Of a stretch of 64,000 nucleotides of DNA, positions 23,801 through 33,945 are shown piece by piece. A program made the translations under genes and the position numbers. Under the pieces are notes generated by a model. The model was not told the DNA's origin. It saw nothing but the letters and a program-made list of their open reading frames with translations, and made no database searches. The DNA comes from Rhizaria sp. SCN 62-66 (Eukaryota; Rhizaria, unplaced): positions 23,222-87,221 of the forward strand of contig MEDY01000080.1 of the NCBI GenBank assembly GCA_001724265.1. The letters are read 5' to 3'. The stretch's first letter is position 1. Every line of letters begins with the position of its first letter.

Positions 23801-24002
23801 CACGCGCGGGCACGGTAAGCACGCGCATGAGCGCGAACACTCGGTGTCGTCGGTGCGCAACCACATTCGCTACGGCACCGGTGCTGAGGGCTCCGAGTCG
23901 GACGGGGGCGACGGCTACACCGACAGCGAGGACCAGGACTACGGCCGAGACGACGGCCAGCCGGAGGTCTCGGTGTCCCACCTCCGCGTCTTCTTCCATT
24001 AA
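8871..24002 (+). CDS. Giant polycystin-1-like receptor: Sushi, REJ-like, GPS, 5 TM
   Basis: Exons 8871-8988 and 9133-24002 (donor GTACGT, phase 1) give about 4,995 residues ending in TAA, provided the in-frame TAG at 11382-11384 (codon 790) is read as an amino acid. Exon 1 is a signal peptide (hydrophobic core AWLFCVVVFSMFAGLADA). Residues ~40-1,140 are Thr/Ser-rich beta-type repeats. Residues ~1,145-2,930 hold roughly 25 Cys-rich Sushi/CCP-like modules (C..GY..C..W..C). Residues ~3,130-4,150 are REJ/PKD-like, then comes a GPS motif with CKCNHLTMF at ~4,230. TM1 lies near ~4,260. TM2 follows HSWLSLWLRP, the word that precedes TM2 in polycystin-1, and TM3-TM5 lie at ~4,385 and 4,570-4,640. A 350-residue acidic, Ser-rich tail ends the protein. 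No PLAT domain fits between TM1 and TM2, and the six-TM channel module is absent. A role in adhesion or sensing at the cell surface is inferred. Confidence 0.88.
11382..11384 (+). other. In-frame TAG inside the polycystin-like gene
   Basis: The frame is open from 9133 to 11381 and again, in the same phase, from 11385 to 24002. One TAG is the only break. Upstream codons read ...YNMMYQLS and downstream DIVCKTLWLRVA. The patch 11356-11402 is AT-richer than the surrounding coding DNA. A GT-AG intron removing the TAG in frame would need a donor such as GTTAAC or GTCCTT, unlike the GTACGT donors of this window. See findings. Confidence 0.9.
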
Positions 24003-26077
24003 ACGCTGTCTCTCTCCCTCTCTCATTCTCTTGTGACGTCTGTTCCGTAGACACTTTGTTTGTGGCCGCGAAGCAGTCGTGTATCTGTTCGATGACCCCA
24101 CAAACCGCCATCAGCTGGTAATGCTGACCGCGTGTGTGATTTTATTTTGCCAGAATGTCTTCTCTTGAGGTCCTCTGTATGTGTCTTTTTTTTGCAATTC
24201 TCTTCACTGTGCTTTGATGGATTTATTTGTGTCGTTGTTTGTTCTTGTCTGGCTTAAATGTTTTGTTTTGCTCTGTTTTGTTGTTTATCACAACCTTCAA
24301 GTGCGTTCATATTGACGCCACATCGACTCGCTGCCTCACTCCGTGTGCGTGCACGCATGTACGGCGGTGGTGTCGTCACTGAACACATTTTGGTGGTTCT
24401 GTTACCTCTCTTTGTTATCCTCCAACGCATGTTTATTTCTTCGGTGTGATCGAATAGTTCGAGTAGATATTCTTTCACATGACTACTTCTTTTGCTGTCA
24501 TAATCACTATCCTTTGTCGAATCTCTTCCTTTTTTTTTTCAACCAGTTCTACTAACTTAGGTTTGTTTTAAACACATCACCATATTACTAACCCCCCGTC
24601 CTCTCAAGAGTCAGCACACGGTCATCGTCACCTTCAGTTAAAATATCCGTCATCGCACTTTATCACGCACAGCGTCATTTTTTGCCACTTCTTTTTCCTA
24701 CGCCCCACGCACGCTCCACTTCGATGCGCTCTGTTTGCATCGCCGATGGCGTCGTAACTGTGTCAACCCCCGCGCGCACGTGTCGCAGAATGCTTAGCTC
24801 ATGCATCACATTCTGTAGTTTGCAGTCTAACCGTTGCCGTTTAGCTCAGTGCAACGATGCCTCCTGCTGCGCACGCCTCTTCTGTGGACAGCGCGTCATT
24901 ATCTCTGCAAGTCAGGCAGCTCAACCGAAACTCGAGCTGGTAGCTGTGAAACGCAGAGCATATTGCGCTCAGTGCTTTCAAAAACTGTGCTTTTCCGTGT
25001 TTCATCATGTGACCTATGTGTCACGTGACTCGCTATATCTGGTCGTTATTTTTCACGTTAGTAATATTCTGCCATTGCTTAAATCAATAGCCCGCGTGCT
25101 CCACGTGCGGCTGCCGCACCCCGCTATCTTCTGTCTGAAGCTGCTCACAGTCACTGCTTTGGTGCCCCTGTTGCGAGCGAGCTTAGCCGGGTGTGAGATA
25201 CTTAAGTTTGTTTTCTGTTGCACCCTTAATCGTTTTACTTCACCTACTTTTTATTTGTTTTTGAGAACAAAGAGAACACGAATCTCATTGTTTTGCATGA
25301 CACCAATCCACTCGTTACAATACACTGCGTTTTTTTACCATCATTCCTGCACTCGTGCTATATTGTACGTCTTCATGATATAACGTTTGAGTGTATTAGA
25401 GTGGAGCGCGACAAACGGTGCGTCCTGAGGTTAGTGGTGTTGCTCACTTAAATTACGTGATAAAAGTGTAACAACGATATGATAAAAACAAAAACAAAAA
25501 AGAACTATAGTCGACATTGGGTGTCTCCCTGCGCAGTGCAATCATCACTGCAGTCCGCTCATCGAGCCAGTCCGCCCGCCAGCAGCACCTCATATCACGG
25601 GGATGCTGGTGGCTGGCGACCGGCGGACTGCTGTCTCGCGTCAGAGTCAAAGACAGAGTCCGATTCGTCGAACATAGGCACGCGCAAGCGGGTGTGTGCG
25701 CGAGTGAACCCATAAATAGCCAGAACAGGGGCTCTGTGCCCGCTGCGGAGCCGGTCTCCCCGGTGTCTGCCTGGCTGCTGCGCTCTGCAGCGCAAACTCA
25801 CACCACACGCAGTGGAAAGGAAGCTGTGCAACCAGAGAGTGCAAACATGCATGCATCAATCACTGCATCACTGCAGTGTCACAGTGCGGTTGCGTGCGCG
25901 TCTTGGCATAGCAGAGACGCTAAGACTGAATGATCACGACATGTGATACGCGAGTTGCAAGCGCGGGCAGTAAAGCGAAGTGAAGTGACGCGAAGGGGAG
26001 ATAGAGCGGTTCGTTGGTATACATTTGACGCTTCAAGCAGCACAGTTTGTTCGCGGCAGGCAGTGTAGATTAGGCGT
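24003..26077. other. Largest spacer (2.1 kb), no gene recognised
   Basis: AT-rich sequence with T-runs, downstream of the polycystin-like gene and downstream of the minus-strand NDUFB8-like gene (convergent). A GC-richer stretch at about 25550-25920 carries only frames lacking a good ATG or family resemblance. I looked for tRNA, snRNA, 5S and SRP words and saw none. Confidence 0.5.
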
Positions 26078-26702
26078 TTAGAGGAGCACGACGGTGGTGC
26101 GCTCGGCAATGTTGGGGGAGGAGCCGTTGACAAAGGGCGTGGCCTCGCGGGGGTAGAACTTGAACGTCTCCTCGGAGTCCATGACGAGCGGGACGATGCC
26201 GAAAAGGGTGAAGAAACCCAGGAGGTACATGCTGGTCGACGCGAGGCACTGGCGGGGAGGGGGAAGGCGCTCGTCGTGGCGGTCGAAGAAGGGCTCGGGG
26301 TGGGCGCCATCCCACATCCACTCGTGGTACAACTCAGGCAGCTAAACACGTGCAGGGCGATGCAAGGGAGCGAAAAAGAAGCAAAGTGTGGGTGCAACAG
26401 TGTCCGAAGACAAAAGTGAGGTATTGTGGTCTCTGGAGCGCGGCAGAGTGGGGATACTCGAGTGCAGTTGCGTTGCGTTGATAGAATATGGTGCAATAAA
26501 GCAATAGAAGCAGTAACTAACGTACGGGCTTGTTGTAGCTGTCGACGGAGGCGCGGGGAGGGCGGTGAATGCCATCCTCCGGGACGGGAGGGTGGCTGAA
26601 CTTATACTCGGAAGACATGCGCATCTTGGGGACCGCGAGGACAGGAGCCGCACGGGGCGCAAGAGAGGCAACACGACCCAGCATCTTGGCAGAACGCAAC
26701 AT
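26078..26702 (-). CDS. Mitochondrial single-TM protein, NDUFB8-like (complex I)
   Basis: Exons 26526-26702 and 26078-26341 (donor GTACGT, phase 0) give 146 residues and a TAA stop. The first ~35 residues are basic, Ala/Leu-rich and lack acids (MLRSAKMLGRVASLAPRAAP), a typical mitochondrial presequence. The mature part has a Pro/His/Trp-rich segment (YHEWMWDGAHPEPFFDRHD), one hydrophobic helix (MYLLGFFTLFGIVPLVM) and a short intermembrane-type tail with KFYPREATPFVNG. This order (W-rich, EP, then one TM, then a YP/P motif) resembles NDUFB8, an accessory subunit of the proton-pumping arm of complex I. The match is by layout and a few residues, so another single-TM mitochondrial subunit is possible. 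Head-to-head with the EF-hand gene, 370 bp apart. Confidence 0.6.
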
Positions 26703-27072
26703 CGTGAACAACGGAAGTTGAGGTCGACAGGGAACCAACGAAAGTTAGGCCTTCCTACCCACCTGCTCTCTGGGCGGCCGACCGACGGCCGCCCAGCCGA
26801 CTGCAATCCCAGTCCAGCCCAGTCAACCAAAGTCAGGCCGCCTACTCACAGTCACCAAGTGGCCTGTTCTTGCTTTATTAATATCGCGATCTACTCTCCG
26901 TCATTTGTCAAAAGGACATGCTTTTCGGAATTGAATTCAATAATCTAATGTATTCATTTAATTATGTATTCTCAATGTGTCTCTGTGATCTCTAAGCTCT
27001 CACCCTTCGCTGCCCACTTGCCCGTTGCTTGGTAACCGCTCTTGTGATCCTCCTTGTCGCCACTCCCCACAG
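26703..27072. other. Divergent upstream region, NDUFB8-like / EF-hand gene
   Basis: 370 bp between two opposite starts. It is GC-rich near 26750-26830 and AT-rich afterwards. It ends in CCCCACAG directly before the EF-hand ATG, so a 5' UTR intron is possible there. Confidence 0.55.
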
Positions 27073-27724
27073 ATGGCCTCAACCAACATGGCCACCGGAC
27101 CGACACAGACTTACGAGGATCTTGAGGACACCAAGGTCGATGCCATGCGCGAGATGTTCAGCCTTTTCGAGTACGTCTGTCCCCCCTTCAATCGTTATCG
27201 TATGTACGTTCAGCTCCTCTTGCTTATCATACACTCTGAACTCACCCTATTCACCCCGCATTTCACATTACTTACGCGTCTCTTGTTTGTTTAGCTTTGA
27301 GGGCACGGGTCACATCGCGACCGAGGACCTGGGCACCGTGCTCCGCGGCCTCGGCAAGAACCTCACCGAGGAAGAGGTCGGCGACCTGACCAACGCCTAC
27401 GACAAGGACGGCAGCGGCAAGCTCGACTTCGGGACGCTGTACGCGATCCTTGTCTCGCACCCGCACCTGCGCGGCGTGCCCGTGGAGCGCGACGTGCTGG
27501 CACAGCTGGCCGTCTTCGACACCTACCGCACGGGCCAGATCTCCGTCCCAGACCTGGTGCACGTGCTGCTCAACCTGGGCGAGCCCCTCACCCGCGAGGA
27601 CGTCGAGAACCTCATGCTGGAGATCGCCGTCGACGGCGACAATATGGTCGACATCGCCGAGTTCGTGCGCTACATGTACGACACCTCGGACCTGGACCCC
27701 AACCCGCCCCCCAAGGAGTACTGA
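27073..27724 (+). CDS. Calmodulin-like four EF-hand protein
   Basis: Exons 27073-27170 and 27295-27724 (donor GTACGT, phase 2) give 175 residues and a TGA stop. Four helix-loop-helix units are visible. Loop 1 is DFEGTGHIATED (~33-44). Loop 2 is DKDGSGKLDFGT, the best Ca-binding loop but with Thr rather than Glu at position 12. Loop 3 is DTYRTGQISVPD. Loop 4 is AVDGDNMVDIAE, lacking Asp at position 1. So only loop 2, and perhaps loop 1, looks able to bind calcium. Spacing matches calmodulin, centrin and troponin C, but sequence and the Pro-rich tail (NPPPKEY) are divergent. Likely a regulatory light chain of some complex; its partner cannot be told from sequence. Convergent with the F-box/LRR gene. 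Confidence 0.88.
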
Positions 27725-28109
27725 ACTGGCACTGAACTGGCGAAACAGAGAGCCAGAAAACACTTAACACAGTCACACAACTTGCGCAGTGACTGTGATG
27801 TGTTCTGCTGCTGCTGTAGGAAGGCCAGAGATGTTGTTGTTGTGAACATACATGCGTGTGAATGATGCGCAACGACGACACGAACACTTTACAAAGCTTT
27901 ATTGAATCTAACTAGAACACTAAATAGCATCGCATGCTTGGAAGCATGCTTCAGTAGCAGCGACTTCGCTGCAATATATCGGCGCATATTCGCCGCAAAA
28001 TACACAGAATCACCTAATTCAGAAACAGTACTTCTTGTTTCAACTATGTAAACAACAATATTATCAAGAAAATCCCACAATCACATCAGGAATAGTCTTT
28101 GACTTTGTC
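27725..28109. other. Convergent spacer, EF-hand / LRR genes
   Basis: 385 bp between two 3' ends. An AATAAA on the minus strand (complement of the TTTATT near 27898-27903) could be the polyadenylation signal of the LRR gene. Nothing else is supported. Confidence 0.55.
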
Positions 28110-30998
28110 TCACCCGAGCAGCTGCGACTGCTCGACACCGGCCCCAGAGCCCGCGCCCGCAGCTGTGCCGCCATGCTCGCCGCCCTGCTCGCCGCCCTGC
28201 CCGGCGGCCTGCGGCTCGACGGGGAAGGGGAACTGCGCCAGCGGCTGCGGCGGCCACAGCCCGTGCGTGCCTGCGCCCCAGGCCCCCGCGCTTGCCCAGG
28301 GCGCCGGCCCGTGGAGCCTCTGCCCCAGCCCCGCCCGCGCCGCGCGCTCCGCCGCCGCCGCCCCCGCCACGGCCAGGCCCAGCGCGGCGGCGCGCGCGGC
28401 GGCGGCGGGGGCAGCGCCCGCGGCGACGGTGACGGCTGCCTGGTCCGCCGCGGCCGCCGCGGCGGCCTCCTCCAGGGCGCGCAGCAGGGGGGCCGCGGGG
28501 TCCGTCCAGTCAGACGGGGCGCCGCCCGGTGAGGCTGCCGCGACTGTCGGAGCAGTCGGAGTCACGGGTGCGGCGGGTACATGCGGCGCCGCGCCATCCT
28601 CCTCCTCTTCCTCTTGACCGGCGTTACCAGTGTTGCGCTGTTGTTGCGCTGCGCCAGATGCAGTCGCATGGTTCCCACTCGTCGTCGGCGCCGGCAACGG
28701 CAACGGCACGAGCGACTGCGCCTGCCTCGCCTTCTCAGCCTCTGCCTCTGCCGCCGCCGCCGCAGCCGCCGCGGCTTCAGCCTCCTCCCTACGCTTGGTG
28801 GCGGCGACGCGCGGCAGGAGGCGCGTGCGGACGCGCTCTGGCAGTTCGTCCCAGTTGCCCACGCGCAGCGCCGACAGCAACGGCGCGCGCGGCGGGTCAG
28901 CGGCCAGCGCGTCGAGGTCGGGTCCCCAGACCGCGCTGTCGAGCATATCGAGCGTACGCAGCCCCGGTGTGTGAGGCCACAGCGGCGCCCAGAGCCCGCG
29001 CAGCCCGTGCACGCCGCGCGCGCACAGCGAGTGCAGCGCGGGCAGCAGCACGGTGGCAGCCGCAACGGCCGCAGCAGCCGCAGCAGACTCGGAGGACGCA
29101 GAGGAAAGCGCGGAGTACGGCGCGGCGTTGCCGTGCGCGTCGAGCACGGCGAGCGGCGGCATGCCGGGCCGCGCCACGTCCGCGCTCGCGATGGGCGGCG
29201 CCGCAGGACGCGCATACGTCGGCTGCGCCCCCAGCGTAACCGCGCCGGGCGCCGGGGACGACGCGTCGGGCGGTGCCGCGGTGTAGGGCGCGACGGTGAG
29301 CGAGCCCAGCCGCGGGCACCGCGCCACCGAGAACGTCTCGAGGCCCGGCGCGGCCACGTGCAGTGCTGTAAGCGCGTCGCTGCCCTCGACGGCCAGCTCC
29401 GCCAGCCGCGGCGCCGCCACGCGCAGCCCCGAGCCCGGGAAGCGCGCCCAGCGCAGCGAGCACAGCTTTGCCGCGGGCGGCCAGTGCAGTGCGGCGCCGG
29501 CGGTGGCCGGGGGCCGTTGCGCGCTGGGGGGCACGTAGCCGCCCGCGGCAATCACGGCGGCGACCGCGGCGGCGGCGGCAGCAGCGGCCGCGGCGGCGGC
29601 GGGGGAAAGCCCGCCTGGCAGGCGCGCGTCCGAGAGGTCGACGCTCTCGAGCGCGCAGTGGGCCGTGAGCGCCGAGAGGAGCTCTGGCGTCAGCAGCAGA
29701 CCGCGCAGGTCGAGCTCGGCCAGAGCGGGCAGTGCGCGCAGGGCGCGGATAACGCCCGCGGGCGACACGCGCGAGTGCGCGAGCGAGAGGCGGCGCAGCT
29801 GCGGGCGCGCGCCGAGCGCCTCGGCCGCGGCGTCGTCGGCCGAGGAACCCGAGAGGTCGAGCGCCGTTACCCCGCGCGCGGCGGCAAGCAGCACGCGCAG
29901 CTCGGGTCCGCGCACCGCGGCGTGGCCCGCAAGCGAGATGGCCGTGAGGCAGCTCGCGTCAAGCGCGGCGGCAACGGCCGAGAGGGACGCCAGCGCGGAG
30001 CAGCGCGAGAGGTCGAGGCGCTGCAGCGGCGGCAGTGCGCGGAGGGCCGCCAGCGCGGCGCCGGGCGGCAGGCGCGAGAGCTGCACGGCCGAGGGCGCGC
30101 GGCGGCGGCGCGCAAACGCGGCGCAGGCCGGGGACAGCGCGGTGAAGGCGGTCAGCGCGGCCTGCACGCCGACGAACTGCGCGATGAGCCAGAGCAGCTC
30201 GTCGGGCAGCGCGCCCAGGCGGTCGCGGCGCGCGCGCAGGCGATAACGGAAGGCCGGGAAGCCGCGCACGCGCACGGACACCACAGGGCCCGTGGTGGCG
30301 GCGGCGGCGGGGACAACAGCGCCCGTCTTTGCGGGGTCGCCGGGCTTGTTCGCGCTGTGTTTGCTCTTCTTGCTGCTGCTCCCCGTGGTCCCGGCAGCGG
30401 CCGCGGACTGCGGCGGCTTCGCTGTGTGGGCTGCTATGGCGGGCTGCTGCGCCTGTCTCTGCGCGTTTGGGTGTAATGGTAATGCATGCTGCGCGGCTGC
30501 AGACTGCGCTTGCCCACTGCGCTGCGCCGGCTTTGCTGCCGATGACAAGACTGGCGCGTTTGCGGTTGCAGCGGTGCGCGCCGGCTGTGATGCGGGCTGC
30601 GAGGTGGGCAGCGAGGCGGTCAGCGCGGCGCGAAATGACAGCGCGCCCACCGTGGGGGCCACCGGCTGACGGCCCGGTGCCGCCGCCGCGGTCGCCACTG
30701 CCGGGACAGAGTCTGACGCTGATGCGGCCGCCGGAGCTGCGGGCTGTTTGGAAGAGTCTGTTGGCGTGGTGGCTGCGCAAGGGGCCAAGGCCGCGGCAGC
30801 CTTGGGTAGAGCGGTTTGTGGCAATGCAGCCGGAATGGAGCTGATTCTACTCTTGCCGCTGGTACTGCTGGTACTGTTGCTGTCACGAGTGCGGGCCAAG
30901 GGCGCCGCCGCAGGCGAGGCGGGGACAGGCTTAACGGGGGCTGGCTTTGCAGCCGAGCCAACCAGAGATGCCCATGAGGTAGGCTTGTTAATCGACAT
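28110..30998 (-). CDS. F-box-like / leucine-rich repeat protein with Ala-rich N-terminus
   Basis: Single exon, 962 residues, stop TGA. Residues 1-260 are Ala/Pro/Ser/Gln low complexity, starting MSINKPTSWASLVGSAAKPA. A basic segment (FRYRLRARRDR) leads to an F-box-like helix pair near residue 275 (LGALPDELLWLIAQFVG). From ~300 to ~480 come regular leucine-rich repeats of about 25 residues (LQRLDLSRCSALASL, VTALDLSGSSADDAA, LRRLSLAHSRVS, LAELDLRGLLLTPEL, LESVDLSDARLP), with further irregular repeats to ~750. The rest is Ala-rich. F-box/LRR proteins are substrate receptors of SCF ubiquitin ligases, and the cysteine-type LRR family (AMN1-like) is the nearest type. SCF membership is inferred from the weak F-box only. 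Head-to-head with QTRT2. Confidence 0.78.
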   Translation of the reverse strand: MSINKPTSWASLVGSAAKPAPVKPVPASPAAAPLARTRDSNSTSSTSGKSRISSIPAALPQTALPKAAAALAPCAATTPTDSSKQPAAPAAASASDSVPAVATAAAAPGRQPVAPTVGALSFRAALTASLPTSQPASQPARTAATANAPVLSSAAKPAQRSGQAQSAAAQHALPLHPNAQRQAQQPAIAAHTAKPPQSAAAAGTTGSSSKKSKHSANKPGDPAKTGAVVPAAAATTGPVVSVRVRGFPAFRYRLRARRDRLGALPDELLWLIAQFVGVQAALTAFTALSPACAAFARRRRAPSAVQLSRLPPGAALAALRALPPLQRLDLSRCSALASLSAVAAALDASCLTAISLAGHAAVRGPELRVLLAAARGVTALDLSGSSADDAAAEALGARPQLRRLSLAHSRVSPAGVIRALRALPALAELDLRGLLLTPELLSALTAHCALESVDLSDARLPGGLSPAAAAAAAAAAAAVAAVIAAGGYVPPSAQRPPATAGAALHWPPAAKLCSLRWARFPGSGLRVAAPRLAELAVEGSDALTALHVAAPGLETFSVARCPRLGSLTVAPYTAAPPDASSPAPGAVTLGAQPTYARPAAPPIASADVARPGMPPLAVLDAHGNAAPYSALSSASSESAAAAAAVAAATVLLPALHSLCARGVHGLRGLWAPLWPHTPGLRTLDMLDSAVWGPDLDALAADPPRAPLLSALRVGNWDELPERVRTRLLPRVAATKRREEAEAAAAAAAAAEAEAEKARQAQSLVPLPLPAPTTSGNHATASGAAQQQRNTGNAGQEEEEEDGAAPHVPAAPVTPTAPTVAAASPGGAPSDWTDPAAPLLRALEEAAAAAAADQAAVTVAAGAAPAAAARAAALGLAVAGAAAAERAARAGLGQRLHGPAPWASAGAWGAGTHGLWPPQPLAQFPFPVEPQAAGQGGEQGGEHGGTAAGAGSGAGVEQSQLLG

Positions 30999-31425
30999 CG
31001 ACTGCCGGAGAGGCAGCGGCAAGGTCGTGGGTCTTCTGTGTGGGATGCGTGGCGGTGCGTCGCTGACCGCAGAGTTCTCGTCAGAGTGATTGCCGAGCCT
31101 ACTGGGGAACGATATTAAAACAAGACGTGTGAAAGATATACAGATACATACAAGCATGATCAGCTAAAGTAACAACGATATTGCTGCGATACTGCTACAG
31201 ACGGAGCATAACGATGGATATGCGCTAATATTGCTCGCGTTCTCGAGCCGCTTGCCATCGTGGTGTGGTGCAAGGGTGGGTGTGGTGGAGGAAAAGTGAC
31301 GCCACTCAATCTGTTTTCGAACGTCAACTGCATAATTGCTGACCATCATTGAATACACGCGCCTCATGCAAAAACTTTCCCTTTTTCTCATTTTCAGCGC
31401 TCGCTGCTCCACGGTGATTCGCCGC
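30999..31425. other. Divergent upstream region, LRR gene / QTRT2
   Basis: 427 bp between opposite starts. A TTTTCAG acceptor-like word at 31391-31397, just before the QTRT2 ATG, hints at a 5' UTR intron. No other element was recognised. Confidence 0.5.
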
Positions 31426-33123
31426 ATGTTCCAAATCGCCAAGTCCGCACAGGCGGGCAACGGAGTCTCTCCCGTCCCTCGTCTCGGCACTCTCTTCCGT
31501 ACGTCTCTTTTTCGGAGTACCGCCTCTATCCTTTTGCTGCATTCTGCCCAGTCCTTATTGTTGCTGTTGCTCACCTGTGACCTCTCTTCTTCTTGATTCT
31601 GCACTATCACAGCGGGCACTGAGCGCGCCGTCGCGACGCCCGCGTTCATGCTGGCCGCGCAGCGCGGCGCGCCGCCGCACCTGACGCCCGACATGCTTGA
31701 GCACGCGCCCGAGCTGCGCGCGTTTGTGCTGGCCGCGGGCGACGTGCTGCCGCTGGCGCGCGGTGCGCAGTCGTACGCCAAGCACTTGACCGCGCACCCC
31801 GAGGCGGGCAAGTCGCCCCGGCACCCGCTGCACGCGATGATGACGCTGCCGCAGGCGCGCGTGCTCGCGCTAGCGATGCGCACGCCCAACTCGCTGGGCC
31901 TGGACGACGAGAGCAACCCGGTGTCGAACGCGAACCTGGCCGGCGCGACTGCCGTGTCGGATCGCGGCCACGCGCGCGTGACGCCCGCCGCGCTGGCGGA
32001 CCTCTCGTTGGACCTCGGCGTCGACGTGCTGTCGCTGGCCGTGGAGGAGGTCGCCGCCACGGCCTCGGCCTCGCGCACCGAGAAAGCCTTCCGCCGCACC
32101 GTCGAGTGGTCGGCCGCCGCGCTCAAGCACCTCGCCGCCGCCGCTGCCGCGCGCTCTGTGGACGGCGAGTCGCTTGCGCCAGCGGTGCTGGTGCCGGTCG
32201 AGGGCGGGCCGCACGTCGAGCGCCGCATGCGCTATGTCGAGACGCTTGTCTCGCAGGGCGTCTTCACCGTGAGCGCCGAGGACGCGCCCGCGCTCGCCGC
32301 CGCCTCGGCCGCCGCCGCCGCCGCCGCCGCCGCGACCGCCGCGGCGCAGGGTGTGGTGGTGCCCCCCGGCGCGCCGCTGCCGGCCCCCGCTGCCCCCGCG
32401 CCGGGCGCCGCGCTGGTGACCGGTGCCGCGCTGGGCGGGCTGGCCACCGCGCAGTCGTCCGCGCAGCGCGCGGCGATGGCCGCCGCCTCGCTCTCGGCGC
32501 TGCCCGCGTCGCTGCTGCGCGCGACGGCCGTGCTGGGCGCGCCGCGCGAGGCCGTGGAGCTCGTCGCCGCCGGGTTGGACCTGGTGACGGTCTCGTACCC
32601 CACCGCGCTCGCCGACGCGGGGCTCGCGGTCGAGCTGCCCGCCTCGCTCGAGGAGCTGCAGACCGCCGCCGCCGCGCTCGACTCAGAAGCCAACGCGAGC
32701 GCAGATGAGGCGAAGACTGAGGACGCGGGCGTCGCGGTGGTGGGGCTGGACGAGGCCGGGCTGGTGACGGACGTGCCGCGCGCCTTCTTCAACATGCGGC
32801 GGCCCGAGCACGCCGAGGCGGCGGCGCCGCTGCAGCGCGGGTGCGCGTGCTACGCGTGCCGCACGCACTCGCGCGGATACATCCACCACCTGCTCAACGC
32901 CAACGAGATGCTCGCCGAGGTGCTGCTCATGCTGCATAACGCGCACGCTTACGAGCGCCTCTGGCACCACGCGCGCGCCGCGCTGGCGCAGGGCCCCGAG
33001 GCGTGGGCGCAGTGGTCAGCGCTCGCCACGCGCGTGCTGCCTGCGCACGACATGCAGGAGGTGCTCACGCTCGTCGCCAAGCGCAAGGTCAAGCCGCGCG
33101 ACATGCGCGACGCCGACGAGTGA
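31426..33123 (+). CDS. QTRT2: Queuine tRNA-ribosyltransferase accessory subunit 2
   Basis: Exons 31426-31498 and 31613-33123 (donor GTACGT, phase 1) give 527 residues and a TGA stop. QTRT2 is the non-catalytic partner of QTRT1; together they exchange guanine 34 for queuine in tRNAs for Asp, Asn, His and Tyr, and the complex has been found at the mitochondrial outer membrane in animals. The sequence shows TPAFMLAAQRGAPPHLTPDM near the start, LVPVEGGPHVERRMRYVETL mid-protein, and the zinc site CACYACRTHSRGYIHHLLNA followed by MLHNAHAYERLW at ~434-470 (CxCx2C plus His). Ala-rich inserts enlarge it beyond the usual ~415 residues. The ATG at 31426 is chosen for position relative to the fold; an earlier in-frame ATG at 31366 would add 20 residues. 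Its presence implies that the organism uses queuosine salvaged from food or bacteria. Confidence 0.95.
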
Positions 33124-33945
33124 GTACGTGAGCGCGTGAGTGCGGGGGGCAAACAACGCCAATAAAATGTGACGATGGTGGCACAGGGCGATCTTGTTAT
33201 CGTACGGCAATGGCCAGAAGGGCCAGTTTTGTATCCTATTGTGTTTAGCTGTAATAAAACAATCGTAATTGTATCTTTTGTATTTGAGGTGCCCACTCTG
33301 TTATTGACGACAACATATGACACTGATGCGAAAAACAAAGACGTACGAAATAAATATCTCTGAAATAAATATCTCAAATATGTATTCGTCGACGAAATGG
33401 TGCTTGTCCTGTGTCGTCGCGTCGTCGTCGCTAGACGTTGCTCGCCGTCCATCGCTGAAGATCAGCGGGGAGTCGGCTAAGCTAAGTAGCAGTGAACTAG
33501 CTATGTAGCGACCAAACGAGAGCGAGACCGAGCAAGCAACGAAACATGGCACGACTATCTCGCTGCAGACACAGTGCAGAGAGGAGACCAAGTACAGTGT
33601 AATATTGCGGATCGAAAAACAAAATAATACGTGAAAAAATACTACTACGTACGTACTACCGTGTGCACAGTAGGTGATTCTAAGAGCCGTAAATAGCGCA
33701 AAAGATGATAATTAAAGGTAATGTGACTAACTAATTAAAAGAAGGAACAATGATGAAAAACTGATTTCATGGATGTCACTGGGAGGAATTGTCGAATCGA
33801 AAAATGGAGGAAGAGAGAGTCAGCTTGCATACGCATCGTCAAGTCCGTGCGCAGAGCGCAGTGTCTGTGACGTCACAGCAACTCACGGTGACAAGTGACA
33901 GGAACTGACGGCGACGGAGTGGCGGTGACTGTGAGCATGGCATGC
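33124..33945. other. Convergent spacer, QTRT2 / giant membrane protein
   Basis: About 820 bp, AT-rich, between two 3' ends. It contains the QTRT2 polyadenylation signal candidate and no supported gene. Confidence 0.55.
33161..33166 (+). terminator. Candidate polyadenylation signal of QTRT2
   Basis: A perfect AATAAA lies 38 bp after the QTRT2 stop codon on the coding strand. This is a plausible 3'-end signal in a eukaryote. Most other genes here lack such a clear signal near the stop. Confidence 0.45.

Noticed and set aside
11403-24002. Treating the sequence after the TAG as a second, separate gene
   Set aside because: Same frame, no room for a promoter or UTR, no signal peptide, although its Sushi-type ectodomain requires one.
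24682-25383. 233-codon open frame in the large spacer
   Set aside because: Starts without an ATG, spacer-like AT composition and Cys/Phe/Leu-rich random-looking product.
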